A DNA stretch of 64,000 nt from Sphingomonas sp. Mn802worker (lineage in GTDB: Bacteria; Pseudomonadota; Alphaproteobacteria; Sphingomonadales; Sphingomonadaceae): the NCBI RefSeq assembly GCF_000382485.1, contig NZ_AORY01000004.1:1-64000 (forward strand), written 5' to 3'. The notes beneath the pieces were generated by a model. That model was not told the origin of the DNA. It saw nothing but the letters and a program-made list of their open reading frames with translations, and searched no databases. Positions 45,589-58,371 of this stretch are shown piece by piece. Within the stretch, counting starts at the first letter, position 1, and every line of letters starts with the position of its first letter. The position numbers were made by a program, and so were the translations under genes.

Positions 45589-47829
45589 ATGACCGAACCC
45601 ACCCCCTACTCCATCATCGAGCAGAACACCGGCGAGGACGCGGGCAGCACGCCCAAGCCCCAGGCCATGCCGACCGAGGTCGCGGCACCCCCCTCCGCGC
45701 CGACACTCGACACCTGGGCCAAGGCGGCGGCTAAGGAGGTCAAGGGCAAGGATCTGACCTGGGCGACGCCCGAGGAAATCGACGTCAAGCCGCTCTACAC
45801 CGCCGACGATGTCGCGGGCTGGGAACCCGGCCTGCCCGGCTTCGCGCCGTTCACCCGGGGCGTTCGCGCGTCGATGTACGCGGGCCGCCCGTGGACGATC
45901 CGGCAGTACGCCGGCTTCTCGACCGCGAAGGCATCCAACGCCTTCTACCACCGCAACCTGAAAGCGGGGCAGAAGGGACTCTCGGTCGCGTTCGACCTAG
46001 CGACGCATCGCGGCTACGACAGCGACCACCCGCGCGTGACGGGCGATGTCGGCAAGGCGGGGGTCGCGATCGACTCGGTCGAGGACATGAAGATCCTGTT
46101 CGACGGCATCCCGCTCGATCAGATGAGCGTCAGCATGACGATGAACGGTGCGGTGATCCCGATCCTCGCCTTCTTCATCGTCGCGGGCGAGGAGCAGGGG
46201 GTCGAGCGGCGGCTGCTCGACGGGACGATCCAGAACGACATCCTCAAGGAGTTCATGGTCCGCAACACCTACATCTACCCGCCCGAGCCGAGCATGCGGA
46301 TCATCTCGGACATCTTCGGCTACACCAGCCGCGAGATGCCGAAGTTCAACTCGATCTCGATCTCCGGCTATCACATGCAGGAAGCGGGCGCGACGCAGGT
46401 GCAGGAGCTCGCCTTCACCATCGCGGACGGCATGGAGTACGTGAAATACGGTGTCGCGAGCGGACTCGACATCGACAAGTTCGCAGGACGCCTGTCGTTC
46501 TTCTTCGCGATCGGCATGAACTTCTTCATGGAGATCGCCAAGCTGCGCGCTGCGCGCGTGCTGTGGCACCGCGTAATGACCAGCCTGGGGGCGCGCGACG
46601 AGCGGTCGAAGATGCTGCGCACGCACTGCCAGACCAGCGGCGTGTCGCTGACCGAGCAGGACCCGTACAACAACATCGTGCGCACATGCGTGGAGGCGAT
46701 GGCGGCGATGCTGGGCGGCACGCAGTCGCTCCACACCAACGCGCTCGACGAGGCGATCGCGCTCCCCACCGACTTCTCCGCCCGGATCGCGCGCAACACG
46801 CAGCTGGTGATCCAGGAGGAGACCGGCATGACGAACGTGGTCGATCCGCTCGGCGGCAGCTATTACGTCGAGGCGCTGACCAAGGACCTCGTCGACCGCG
46901 CCTGGGCGATCATCGAGCGTGTCGAGGCTGAGGGCGGGATGGCCAAGGCGGTCGCGGCGGGCTGGCCCAAGGCGATGATCGAGGAAGCCTCGGCCGCGCG
47001 CGCCGCGCGCGTCGATCGGGGTGAGGACGTGATCGTCGGCGTCAACAAATACCGCAAGGAGAACGAGGACGAGATCGAGATTCTCGATGTCGACAATCAC
47101 GCGGTGCGCGAGGCGCAGGTGCGCCGCATCAACGAGATGAAGGCGAAGCGCGACGAGGCGGCGTGCCGGTCGGCGCTCGATGCGTTACGCGAAGGTGCGC
47201 GCGGGGACGGCAATTTGCTCGAACTCGCGGTGACCTGTGCGCGTGCGCGCGCGACGCTGGGCGAGATTTCCTCGGCGATGGAGGACGTGTTCGGCCGTTT
47301 TGGTACGCAGCCGACGCCGGTCAAGGGCATCTATGGCGGCGCGTATGACGGCGACGCCGCCTGGGCGCGGCTGGAGGAGGGTGTCGCCGCGACCGAGCGG
47401 CGGCTGGGGCGCAAACCCCGGATGCTCGTCGCCAAGATGGGGCAGGACGGCCACGACCGCGGCGCCAATCTCGTGTCCTCGATGTTCGGCGATCTGGGCT
47501 TCGAGATCGTGCCAGGTCCCTTGTTCCAGACGCCCAAGGAAGCGAGCGAGCTGGCGCTGGAGAAGGACGTCGATGTCGTCGGCGCCTCCAGCCTCGCGGC
47601 GGGACACAAGACGCTGATCCCCGAACTGATCGGCCACCTGCGTGACGCAGGTCGGCCCGACATCAAGGTTATCGCGGGCGGGGTCATCCCGGCGCAGGAT
47701 TACCAGGCGCTGCGCGACGCGGGCGTCCAGGCGATCTTCGGTCCCGGTACCAATCTGATTGCGGCGGCGCAGGAAGTGCTCCGCCTGCTCGGCCACAACA
47801 TGCCACCTGAAAGCGAGGCAGTGGAATGA
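45589..47829 (+). CDS. scpA: Methylmalonyl-CoA mutase, B12-dependent
   Basis: This enzyme isomerises (2R)-methylmalonyl-CoA to succinyl-CoA. The 746 residues have a TIM-barrel catalytic domain ([20 protein letters not shown] with the catalytic Tyr; [46 protein letters not shown]). The C-terminal cobalamin domain contains [13 protein letters not shown], with the axial His at 622, and [14 protein letters not shown]. It is the single-polypeptide form. ATG 45589 has GAGGGAG upstream. It needs adenosylcobalamin, and no synthesis genes for that except cobS/cobT are in the window. Confidence 0.96.
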   Translation: MTEPTPYSIIEQNTGEDAGSTPKPQAMPTEVAAPPSAPTLDTWAKAAAKEVKGKDLTWATPEEIDVKPLYTADDVAGWEPGLPGFAPFTRGVRASMYAGRPWTIRQYAGFSTAKASNAFYHRNLKAGQKGLSVAFDLATHRGYDSDHPRVTGDVGKAGVAIDSVEDMKILFDGIPLDQMSVSMTMNGAVIPILAFFIVAGEEQGVERRLLDGTIQNDILKEFMVRNTYIYPPEPSMRIISDIFGYTSREMPKFNSISISGYHMQEAGATQVQELAFTIADGMEYVKYGVASGLDIDKFAGRLSFFFAIGMNFFMEIAKLRAARVLWHRVMTSLGARDERSKMLRTHCQTSGVSLTEQDPYNNIVRTCVEAMAAMLGGTQSLHTNALDEAIALPTDFSARIARNTQLVIQEETGMTNVVDPLGGSYYVEALTKDLVDRAWAIIERVEAEGGMAKAVAAGWPKAMIEEASAARAARVDRGEDVIVGVNKYRKENEDEIEILDVDNHAVREAQVRRINEMKAKRDEAACRSALDALREGARGDGNLLELAVTCARARATLGEISSAMEDVFGRFGTQPTPVKGIYGGAYDGDAAWARLEEGVAATERRLGRKPRMLVAKMGQDGHDRGANLVSSMFGDLGFEIVPGPLFQTPKEASELALEKDVDVVGASSLAAGHKTLIPELIGHLRDAGRPDIKVIAGGVIPAQDYQALRDAGVQAIFGPGTNLIAAAQEVLRLLGHNMPPESEAVE

Positions 47830-48203
47830 AGACACTGATTCTGGTTGCGGGCGCTATGCTCGCCATCCCCGCCGCGGCGCAGTCCGCCAGCGACTATCAC
47901 GCCGCCGACGCGCAGCTGAACGCGACCTATCGCAGCGTGATGACGCGGATGCAGCAGCTCGACCGCGGCACCAAGCCGTCCGATCTGCCGCCGGCGGAGC
48001 GAGCCGGGCCGACCTACGCGCAGGCGCTGCTTAACAGCCAGCGCGCGTGGCTCGCCTATCGCGACGCGAACTGTCGCGCGTTCTCCTACGAATATCGTGG
48101 CGGATCGGCGCAGGGGTTGTCAGACCGCGTCTGTCTGACGCGCGTGACGCGCGCGCGCACCGCGGAATTGCGGCTGCTGCAATCGGTGTTCGCGCCCAAA
48201 TGA
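47826..48203 (+). CDS. LprI/DUF1311 family secreted small protein
   Basis: The 125-residue protein has a signal peptide ([20 protein letters not shown]) and a DUF1311 domain: [15 protein letters not shown], then [20 protein letters not shown] and [20 protein letters not shown]. The two Cys are placed for the family's disulfide. LprI of Mycobacterium inhibits lysozyme; whether this protein does is unknown. The ATGA overlap with the mutase stop makes it an odd periplasmic passenger in a metabolic operon. Confidence 0.85.
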   Translation: MKTLILVAGAMLAIPAAAQSASDYHAADAQLNATYRSVMTRMQQLDRGTKPSDLPPAERAGPTYAQALLNSQRAWLAYRDANCRAFSYEYRGGSAQGLSDRVCLTRVTRARTAELRLLQSVFAPK

Positions 48204-48214
48204 TCGAGGCTGCC

Positions 48215-49204
48215 ATGTCCCGAACCGATTGGACGCGCGAAGAGATCAGCGCGCTGTTCGATCTGCCATTCACCGAACTCGTCTTCCGCGCCGCCGAGGT
48301 GCACCGCGCACATCACGACGCCGGTGCGGTGCAATTGTCGACGCTGTTGTCGATCAAGACCGGCGGCTGTCCGGAGGATTGCGGCTATTGCTCGCAGTCG
48401 GTCGCGGCCGACAGCGGGGTCAAGGCGACCAAGCTGATGGACGTGCGTGCAGTGCTGCAATCCGCCGCGCAGGCGAAGGACGCGGGCTCGACGCGCTTCT
48501 GCATGGGTGCTGCTTGGCGCAACCCCAAGGACCGTGACATGCCCGCGGTGCTGGAAATGGTGCGCGGCGTCCGCGCGATGGGGCTGGAGACGTGCATGAC
48601 GCTCGGCATGTTAACGCCTACGCAGGCCGCGATGCTGGGTGAGGCCGGGCTCGATTACTACAACCACAACATCGACACCTCGCCCGAGCGCTACGGCGAG
48701 GTCATCACCACGCGCACCTTCGACGAGCGGCTCGACACGCTGGCGCATGTTCGAGACGCGGGTATCAACGTCTGCTGCGGCGGGATCGTCGGCATGGGCG
48801 AGACGCGCGCGGATCGCGTCGGCTTCGTCCACGCGCTTGCCACCTTGCCGGAGCATCCCGGCAGCGTGCCGATCAACGCGCTGGTGCCGGTCAAGGGCAC
48901 GGTGCTCGGCGACATGCTCGCCGACACGCCGATGGCTAGACTCGACGACATCGAGTTCGTCCGCACTGTCGCGGTGGCGCGCATCACCATGCCGGCGAGC
49001 ATGGTGCGCCTGTCCGCCGGACGCGAGAGCATGTCAGAGGCGACGCAGGCGCTCTGCTTCATGGCGGGCGCGAACTCGATCTTCACCGGCGACAAGCTGC
49101 TGACCGCCGCCAACGCCGGCGACGACCGCGACGCGGCGCTGTTCGACAAGCTCGGGCTGCGTCCGATGCCGGCGGAGTGCCGGGTGATGGAAGCGGCGGA
49201 GTAG
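48215..49204 (+). CDS. bioB: Biotin synthase
   Basis: BioB inserts sulfur into dethiobiotin using a radical-SAM [4Fe-4S] cluster and a [2Fe-2S] cluster. The 329 residues contain [14 protein letters not shown] with cluster Cys at 52, 56 and 59. [16 protein letters not shown] and [15 protein letters not shown] follow, then [15 protein letters not shown] and [11 protein letters not shown] with the conserved Arg. ATG 48215 has GAGG nine bases upstream; ATG 48200 overlapping the previous stop would add five residues. The gene lies in the propionyl-CoA operon, whose PccA needs biotin. Confidence 0.94.
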   Translation: MSRTDWTREEISALFDLPFTELVFRAAEVHRAHHDAGAVQLSTLLSIKTGGCPEDCGYCSQSVAADSGVKATKLMDVRAVLQSAAQAKDAGSTRFCMGAAWRNPKDRDMPAVLEMVRGVRAMGLETCMTLGMLTPTQAAMLGEAGLDYYNHNIDTSPERYGEVITTRTFDERLDTLAHVRDAGINVCCGGIVGMGETRADRVGFVHALATLPEHPGSVPINALVPVKGTVLGDMLADTPMARLDDIEFVRTVAVARITMPASMVRLSAGRESMSEATQALCFMAGANSIFTGDKLLTAANAGDDRDAALFDKLGLRPMPAECRVMEAAE

Positions 49205-49210
49205 AGGCCG

Positions 49211-49437
49211 ATGGTGCTGCGGATCGGAGGGGCCGGCTCTACCTCTACAGGCACGAACCCAATGAGCCGCTGCACGTCCACATCGATCGCGGCGATGCGA
49301 CGATCAGGGTGTGGCTGGAGCCCGTGGAAGTCGCAAAGAGCCGCGGCTTTCGGGCTCACGAAATCAATAAACGGCTCGCGTTGGTGGGCGAACATCGCGA
49401 GCGGTTGCTGGAGGCGTGGCATGAATATTTCGGCTAG
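49211..49437 (+). pseudogene. DUF4160 protein gene with a frameshift near the 5' end
   Basis: ATG 49211 begins MVLRIGG, the DUF4160 N-terminus. Only the neighbouring frame continues with RLYLYRHEPNEPLHVHIDRG and DATIRVWLEPVEVAKSRGF, ending HEINKRLALVGEHRERLLEA WHEYFG. The switch falls in the run GGAGGGGCC at about 49226-49234, equivalent to one missing base. Either the gene is broken, the read has an error in the G-run, or translation starts elsewhere. DUF4160 proteins are often paired with DUF2442 partners and have been proposed as toxin-antitoxin-like modules. Confidence 0.7.
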
Positions 49438-49680
49438 GGTGACCGACGAACGCGTGCTCGACGTGCGCTTCGATGACGCTAGCCTGATCGTCGACCTGAT
49501 GGACGGACGCACGATCTCGGCGCCGCTCGCCTGGTATCCGCGGCTTTTGCACGCGACCGCCGCGCAGCGTGTGCGGTGGGAGAAGGCTGGCGTGGGCTAC
49601 GGCATCCACTGGCCCGAAATCGACGAGGATTTGAGTACCGAAGGGCTGTTGCGCGGCGCACCCGCAGTGAGGACGCATTG

Positions 49681-49681
<1 letters not shown>
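49421..49681 (+). CDS. DUF2442 domain protein
   Basis: The 86-residue product starts MNISARVTDERVLDVRFDDA and continues LIVDLMDGRTISAPLAWYPR, then YGIHWPEIDEDLSTEGLLRG, the DUF2442 pattern with the WPxxDEDxSxxGLL end. ATG 49421 lies inside the last codons of the DUF4160 frame, as in typical coupled DUF4160/DUF2442 pairs. Its stop shares one base with the pccA start. The family is found as partner or antitoxin-like proteins; activity is unproven. Confidence 0.88.
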
Positions 49682-51696
<2,015 letters not shown>

Positions 51697-51701
51697 GCGG
51701 G

Positions 51702-51732
51702 AGCGCGGGCCGGCGTGTTTCCGGTCCGCGCT
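51702..51732. terminator. Hairpin at the convergent end of pccA and the ABC permease gene
   Basis: AGCGCGGGCCGG and CCGGTCCGCGCT form a 12-bp stem with one G-T pair and a 7-base loop (CGTGTTT), five bases after the pccA stop. The right arm overlaps the permease stop codon. It probably ends transcription from both sides. Confidence 0.65.
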
Positions 51733-52938
51733 ATTCGTGGCGAAGCGCGTCGATCGGGTTGAGCGCCGCTGCACGCCGTGCCGGAAAATAGCCGAAGACG
51801 ACGCCGATCACCGCCGAGATGCCGAACGCGATCGCGTTGATCTCGGGCACGAACAGGTACGGCAGACCGCCCAGCGCCGACAGTGCGCCGATCGCGAGCT
51901 GCGCGAGCAGCAGGCCGATGACACCGCCCAGCATCGACAGTACCACCGCCTCGACGAGGAATTGCAGCAGCACCTCGCTCGCCACCGCGCCGATCGCGAG
52001 CCGAATGCCGATCTCGCGCGTCCGCTCGGTCACCGACACCAGCATGATGTTCATGATGCCGATGCCGCCGACGACCAGGCTGATGCCGGCGACCGCGGTG
52101 ACGATGCGGGTGAGAAGGGTGGTGGTGCTCGAAAGCGTATCGCTAATCTGCTTGGTGTCGAAAATGTTGAAATCGTCGTCCTTGCCCGCGGTGATGGTGC
52201 GGCGTTCGCGCAGCAGGTCGGTGATCCCGGCCTGTACGGTCGCAGTCGAATAGGCCTGATCGACGCCGACCAGCATCAGGCGGATGTCACGCGTGCCGGT
52301 GAAGCGGCGCTGCACCGTCTTGATCGGCATGATGACGACATCGTCCTGATCGCCACCAAATCCCGCCTGACCACGCGTTGAAAGCACGCCGATGACGTCG
52401 CAGCTGACGTTGCCGATGCGGAACCGCTGACCGACCGCGTCGCCGGTCCTGAACAGATTTTGTTTGACGGTGTTGCCGATGATGCACACCGCCTTGCCGG
52501 CCGATTCCTCTTGGCGGGTCCACATCCGGCCCGCGGCGAGCGGCCACGGCTGGACTTGGAAATAAGCCGCGGTGGTCCCGTTGATCGTCGTCGACCAGTT
52601 CGCGCCGTCGTAGATCGCGGTCGCGGTCGATTGCGCCTGCGGTGCCACCGCGGAGACGCCGGCGATCTGGTTGGCGATTGCGGACACATCCTCTGGCTTG
52701 AAGTCGGGCGGGCGCGGGCCGCCGCCACCGCGGCCGAAACCTTGGCCTGGGCGAACTTGAAGGATGTTGGTGCCGAGCGACGAGATGTTCTGCTGCACCT
52801 GCGCAGTGGTCGCCTTGCCGAGCGTCACCATCGTGACGACGGCGGCAACGCCGATGATGATGCCGAGCGTCGTCAGGAACGAGCGCAGCAGGTGCCGCCG
52901 GATCGAGCGCAGCGCGAGAACGAAGGTGGTGCCGAGCA

Positions 52939-52939
<1 letters not shown>
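51731..52939 (-). CDS. MacB-like ABC transporter permease
   Basis: The 402-residue protein has the type VII ABC layout. A first membrane segment ([20 protein letters not shown]) is followed by a periplasmic domain of about 230 residues and three C-terminal segments ([40 protein letters not shown]). The C-terminus reads [16 protein letters not shown], typical of MacB and FtsX-like permeases. The ATPase is a separate gene, with stop and start sharing one base. The periplasmic part begins with a Gly-rich stretch, [13 protein letters not shown]. Confidence 0.92.
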
Positions 52940-53668
<729 letters not shown>

Positions 53669-53679
<11 letters not shown>

Positions 53680-55072
53680 CGCCGCCACCCCCGCGCCGGC
53701 CCCCGCCACCGCTACCGCCACGACGCGATCCGCCGCCGCTGCTCGCATCGCCGCTGCCTGCGAGCTGCCCGGTGATAACCTGCATGCCGGGCTTGAGCGG
53801 GCCCGACAGCACCTCGGTCATCGTGCCGTTGGTGTCGCCGGTCGTCACTTGGATCGGCTTGGGCTGGCCATTCTCGCCCTTGACGTAGAGCGTCTGCGTC
53901 GCGCCGCGCCCGACCGTCGCGGTCCGCTCCGGCCGGTCACGGCTGCGACGGAAGGTGAGCGAGCCCGCGATGCCGCCGCCGTCGTCCTTCGCACCCGCCA
54001 CCTGCGGCTTGAAGCGGAAGGCGGCGTTGGGAACGAGCAACGCATTGCCCTTGTCCGAGGTGATGATGTCGGCGGTGGCCGTCATGCCCGGGCGCAGTTC
54101 GAGCGACGGGTTCTCGACTGTCAGGTCGGCGGCGTAGGAGACGACCTGCCCGGTCGTGCTGCCGGTCGAGGCAGTCGACGACGATGACGAGGCGGTCGCG
54201 TTGCTGACCGTCAGGTTGGAGCCGAGATCGACGCGCGTGATCGTCGCGGGGAAGGTCTTGCCCGGAAAGGCATCGACAGTGAAGCTCGCCTTCTGCCCGA
54301 CCTTGACCGAGCCGACGTCCGCCTCGTCGATCGCGACCTCGAGCTTCATCTTGCTCAGATCCTCCGCGATCACGAACAGCGTCGGCGTGTTGAACGACGC
54401 AGCGACGGTTTGGCCCGGATCGACCTGTCGCGCGAGCACGACGCCGTTGACGGGCGAGCGGATGATCGCGCGCGCACGCTGCGTCTGGCTCTGCGCCAGC
54501 GTCGCCTGCGCTGCGGTGACGTTCGCCTGCGCGACCTTCAACGCCGCAACCGCGCGCTGGTAATCGGCGCGACCGGTCTGGAGTTCGGTCGCCGACGGCA
54601 CGCGCCCGTTCGACAGGCGGTATACTTCCTCCAGCCGCGCGCGCTGTGCCTGCGATTCCGCGACGGTCGCCTGCGCTTGGCGTACCTGTGCCTGGTTGGC
54701 GGCGATCTGCGCCTGTTGCTGGCGGATCTGATCCTCGATCTGCTCAGGATCGATCAGCGCGAGCGGCTGTCCGGCGCTGACGCGGTCGTTAACGTCGACC
54801 ACGACCTTGGTGACGAGACCCGACAGCTGCGAGCCGACGGTCACCTGATTGGTTGGGGCGAGCTTGCCCGTCGCCGAGACGCTGACGGTCAGATTGCCGC
54901 GCTCGACTGGCGCGGTCGCGTAATCGGCCGCCTTCGCCGATCCGAAGACGAGCCGCTGGACGAGCAATGCCAGCAGCACGACGCCGAGCGCGACAAGACC
55001 CCATTTCAGCCACGTGCGCCATTTCGGCTGCGGCTTCTGCCCCAGAAATTCGTCGAGGTTCTGGTCGGCCAT
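53669..55072 (-). CDS. Periplasmic adaptor (MacA/HlyD family)
   Basis: The 467-residue protein has one N-terminal membrane anchor (LKWGLVALGVVLLALLVQRL). A barrel-sandwich domain follows (LTVSVSATGKLAPTNQVTVG; VKVVVDVNDRVSAGQPL-like VDVNDRVSAGQPLALIDPEQ), then a long alpha-hairpin of Gln/Ala-rich helix (QQQAQIAANQAQVRQAQATV) and beta-barrel domains (IIRSPVNGVVLARQVDPGQT). It bridges the ABC permease to the outer-membrane factor. An unusual Gly/Arg/Ser-rich tail (SRRGGSGGGGRRGGGGGGQ) closes it. Confidence 0.92.
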
Positions 55073-56568
55073 CAGCGGGTCTCTCGGGCAGGTGCAGGCG
55101 CTTGAGTTGCGGAGTCGGATGCGGTCGGGATCACGTCGGGGTTCCAGCCGCCGCCAAGCGCGCCGAACAGCTGGATCAGCGCGGTTGCCTGGTCGGCGCG
55201 CGCCTGCGCCTCGCTGTTGCGCGCCGATAGCAGGTTCGCCTCCTGCTGCGACAGAGTGGTGAAATCGGTCAGCCCGCTGCGATATTGCGTGCGCGACAGC
55301 AGCGCGGCGTTGTTGGCGGCATCGAATTGCACAGTGAACTCGCGCGCGCGACGCTGAGCGGTGTCGAGCGCGACGACCGCATTCTCGACATCCTCCAACG
55401 CGACCAGCACGCTGCCCTTGTAGGCGGCGAGCGCGGCATCGGCGGCGGCCTCATTGCTGCGCACTTGAGCGGACAGGCGACCGCCGTTGAAGATCGCCTG
55501 CGTCAACCCGGCGAACAGCCCGCCGGTGATCGTACCGAGTAGCCCGCCGACGTTGCCCGCGTTGGTGTTGATGTTCCCGCTGATCGCGAGGGCTGGATAG
55601 AGCGCGGCCTTGGCGACGCCGATCTGCGCGGTGGCGGCGGCGAGCGTGCGTTCGGCCGCGCGCACGTCGGGGCGCTGGCGCAGCACGTCGGCGGGGATGC
55701 TTGCGCCGACGACACGTGGGCCGGTCGGGATCGGGCGCACAGTGCCGAGCAGCGGCTTGAGCGCGCCCGGCGCCTGCGCGATCAACACGCCCAGACGCGA
55801 GACGGCGGCGTTATACTGCTGCTCGAAGGCCGGGATCGTCGCCGCGGTGGCCGCGCGCTGGCTGCGGGCCTGCTCCTGGTCGAGGCTGGAGACGAGGCCC
55901 GCCTGAACGCGGAAGCCCGCGATCTCGAGATTGTCGTCCTGTAGTGCGAGGCTGGCGCGCGCGTTGGCGAGTTGCGCCTGATAGAGCCGCGCAAGGACGT
56001 AGTTGCGCGCGACCTCCTGCTGCACCGACAGCAGCGTGGTCGCATAGTCGAAGCCCGACGCCTCGTATTGTGCGCGGCTCGCCTCGACGGTGCGGCGCAC
56101 CTCGCCGAACAGCCCGAGCTGATACTGCGCGTCAAGCCCGAGCGAGAAGTTCGAGCCGCCGCCACCGCCGACGTTCTGGACGGTGCCGTCGGGCAGCGTC
56201 ACCGACTGCCCGCCGCCGCGGAACGTCTCCGACCGGCTGTAACCGCCCGAGCCGTTCAGTGTGGGGAGCAGGCTGGCGCGGCTCTGCACCAGCGACTCGC
56301 GCGCCTGCCTGAGCCGGGCGAGCCCCTGCGCCACCTCGGTGTTGGCGGCGCTTGCCTGCTCTACCAGTCGGCCGAGGACGGGATCGTCGAAGCGTGTCCA
56401 CCAGTGCGTCAGATCTTCGCGCGTCGGCGCGGCGGTTACCGAATAACGATCAGGCACCCCGAGTTGGGCGGCCGAGCGCGGGGCGTAATCGGGCCCTACC
56501 GTGCAGCCGGCCAGAGCGACGGGAAGGGCAGCGAGGCCGGAGAGAAGCGAAAGGCGCAAACGCGTCAT
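55072..56568 (-). CDS. Outer membrane efflux lipoprotein, NodT/OprM family
   Basis: The 498-residue lipoprotein has a signal peptide ending in the lipobox LAGC (LSLLSGLAALPVALAGC). It contains GVPDRYSVTAAPTREDLTHW, a central QLGLFGEVRRTVEASRAQYE, and a C-terminal half (VVGASIPADVLRQRPDVRAA), the NodT-family repeats forming a trimeric TolC-like channel. ATG 56568 is chosen because the signal peptide begins there. Its stop shares a base with the adaptor's start. It is the first gene of the four-gene efflux operon. Confidence 0.93.
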   Translation of the reverse strand: MTRLRLSLLSGLAALPVALAGCTVGPDYAPRSAAQLGVPDRYSVTAAPTREDLTHWWTRFDDPVLGRLVEQASAANTEVAQGLARLRQARESLVQSRASLLPTLNGSGGYSRSETFRGGGQSVTLPDGTVQNVGGGGGSNFSLGLDAQYQLGLFGEVRRTVEASRAQYEASGFDYATTLLSVQQEVARNYVLARLYQAQLANARASLALQDDNLEIAGFRVQAGLVSSLDQEQARSQRAATAATIPAFEQQYNAAVSRLGVLIAQAPGALKPLLGTVRPIPTGPRVVGASIPADVLRQRPDVRAAERTLAAATAQIGVAKAALYPALAISGNINTNAGNVGGLLGTITGGLFAGLTQAIFNGGRLSAQVRSNEAAADAALAAYKGSVLVALEDVENAVVALDTAQRRAREFTVQFDAANNAALLSRTQYRSGLTDFTTLSQQEANLLSARNSEAQARADQATALIQLFGALGGGWNPDVIPTASDSATQAPAPARETR

Positions 56569-56753
56569 GGTGGTGGAGATGGACAACACACCGCGCCGCG
56601 TCCAGCGCTTTTATGTCGCGAAGTGTACCAGCCGGTGCGAGCGCGCCCCGCTGGCGCGCGGTGCCAGAGCACGCACCGGCTCGGCCGGCAGCGTGCACGC
56701 GCTGTCCGATGACGCGGGATCAACTTCCGCGTCGCGCACGCCGTCAGTGCGCC

Positions 56754-57383
56754 TCAGCCCCCATACCGCCGCGTGCCCGGCAGCGTCAGCGCCTCCGGCG
56801 CGTGGACGAGTTCGCGCAGGCGTTCGAGTTCCTCCGCCGTGTCGACGTCGATCAGCTCGGCCGCGTTGGTGACGACGTGACGGCCGGCGCGGATCAGGTC
56901 GCGCGCGCCACGGTCGCCGGTCAGCGCAAGCAAGGTGTCGAAGTGCGCGCGCGCGAACAGCGCGGGCGGCTTGGGCGAGACACCGTCGCTAGAGGCGACC
57001 ACCGCGTCACTCGCATCCGCGGCGTCGAGCAGGCGGTGTATGTGCGCCGCAGTGACGCGCGGCATGTCGGCGAGTGCCAATAGCACCGCGCTTGCTCCAT
57101 GTTCCTGCGCGCAGGCCACGCCCAATCGCACCGAGGACGCCATGTCGCCGACCGGATCGTCGTTACTGACCACCTGAAAACTGTGCGGCGCGAAGTCGAT
57201 CGTGCAACGCGGCGAGGTGATCGCGACACGGTGCTGGAACGGCACGGCTTCGAGCGCGACCGCGACGTGGAGGCCGAGCGGGCGGGCGAGGAACGGTTCG
57301 TTCAGCTTGCTGCCGACATCGCCGAAGCGCGCCGACTTGCCCGCGGCGAGCAGGACGAGAACGGTGTCCTCCGCCGCAATCAC
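56754..57383 (-). CDS. mocA: Nucleotidyltransferase, MocA-like (Mo-cofactor cytidylyltransferase)
   Basis: MocA attaches CMP to molybdopterin, giving the cytosine-dinucleotide cofactor used by xanthine-oxidase-type enzymes. The 209 residues start with the nucleotide-binding LVLLAAGKSARFG. VVSNDDPVGDMASSVRLGVA and LLALADMPRVTAAHIHRLL (metal-binding Asp) follow, and the end has LTGDRGARDLI and DVDTAEELERLRELV. GTG 57383 overlaps the xdhC stop by four bases. Specificity for CTP over GTP is inferred from the operon, which encodes molybdenum hydroxylase subunits. Confidence 0.85.
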   Translation of the reverse strand: MIAAEDTVLVLLAAGKSARFGDVGSKLNEPFLARPLGLHVAVALEAVPFQHRVAITSPRCTIDFAPHSFQVVSNDDPVGDMASSVRLGVACAQEHGASAVLLALADMPRVTAAHIHRLLDAADASDAVVASSDGVSPKPPALFARAHFDTLLALTGDRGARDLIRAGRHVVTNAAELIDVDTAEELERLRELVHAPEALTLPGTRRYGG

Positions 57384-58351
57384 GCGAGCACGGCTTCGGC
57401 GGCGCAGTCCACGCCCACGTCGGAGGCCGGTGCGGACAGGTGGAAGGCGTGCACCATCGCCGCGGCGATCGACAACGCGATCTCGGCCGGGCCGATCGCG
57501 CCGATGTCGATACCGACCGGTCCGTCAATACGGTCGATCTGCGCCTCGCTCAGCCCCGCCGCCGCGAGCCGTTCGCGGCGCGCGGCGTGGCTCTTGCGGC
57601 TGCCGAGCGCGCCGACATAAGCGGCGTTGGTCCTGAGTGCGGCGATCAGCGCGGGGTCGTCGATCTTGGTGTCGTGGCTGAGCGTCACCACCGCGGTCGA
57701 CGGACCGGGGCGATACGCCTCGACCGCCTCGTCAGGCCAGCGATCGTCGAGCGTGACGTTGGGAAAACGCTCCTCGGTCAGGAAACGCCCGCGCGGGTCG
57801 ATCACCACCACCTTGATCCCGAGTGTCGTGGCGAGCGCGGCCAGGCTCTGTGCGATCTGGACCGCGCCGACGATCAGCAGCCGGCGCGGCGGGGCGTAGC
57901 GGTTGGCGAATAACTCACCCGTCTCGACTGGACGCAGGTCGCTGTGCCCGGTTGCGAGGTCGGTCGTGACGGTCACGCCCTGTCCATGATCGCGCGCCTC
58001 GGCGATGCGGTCGAACAATTCGGGGTCGAACCCTTCGGCGGAGACGGGCTGGACCATGACGCTGATCTGCCCGCCGCACGGCAGCCCGACCTCCCACGCG
58101 CTGTCATCGGCGACGCCGTAGGTCTTGACCTGAAAGGGTGCGCCCGCGATCACCTGCGCGGCGGTGTCGAGGATGTCGCCCTCGACGCAGCCGCCCGACA
58201 CGGAGCCCTCAAACCGGCCATCGGCGTGGACCAGCATGTGGCTGCCCTTTGGCCTTGGTGCGGAGCCCCAGGTCGAGACCACGGTGGCAAGCGCCAGCGG
58301 CTTGCCCTTCCAGGCGGCGGCGGCGGCGAGGACGGAATCGTTATCGGTCAT
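57380..58351 (-). CDS. xdhC: XdhC family molybdenum-enzyme maturation factor
   Basis: XdhC binds the molybdenum cofactor, aids its sulfuration and hands it to xanthine-dehydrogenase-type enzymes. The 323 residues have an N-terminal XdhC/CoxI domain (LATVVSTWGSAPRPKGSHML, GSVSGGCVEGDIL) and a C-terminal Rossmann domain (RRLLIVGAVQIAQSLAAL, TLSHDTKIDDPALI, VGALGSRKSHAARR). The glycine motif is the slightly altered GAVQIA. ATG 58351 fits the family start. It lies 20 bases after the molybdenum subunit gene. Confidence 0.92.
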   Translation of the reverse strand: MTDNDSVLAAAAAWKGKPLALATVVSTWGSAPRPKGSHMLVHADGRFEGSVSGGCVEGDILDTAAQVIAGAPFQVKTYGVADDSAWEVGLPCGGQISVMVQPVSAEGFDPELFDRIAEARDHGQGVTVTTDLATGHSDLRPVETGELFANRYAPPRRLLIVGAVQIAQSLAALATTLGIKVVVIDPRGRFLTEERFPNVTLDDRWPDEAVEAYRPGPSTAVVTLSHDTKIDDPALIAALRTNAAYVGALGSRKSHAARRERLAAAGLSEAQIDRIDGPVGIDIGAIGPAEIALSIAAAMVHAFHLSAPASDVGVDCAAEAVLA

Positions 58352-58371
58352 GATCGGTTCTCGTGTGAGGC

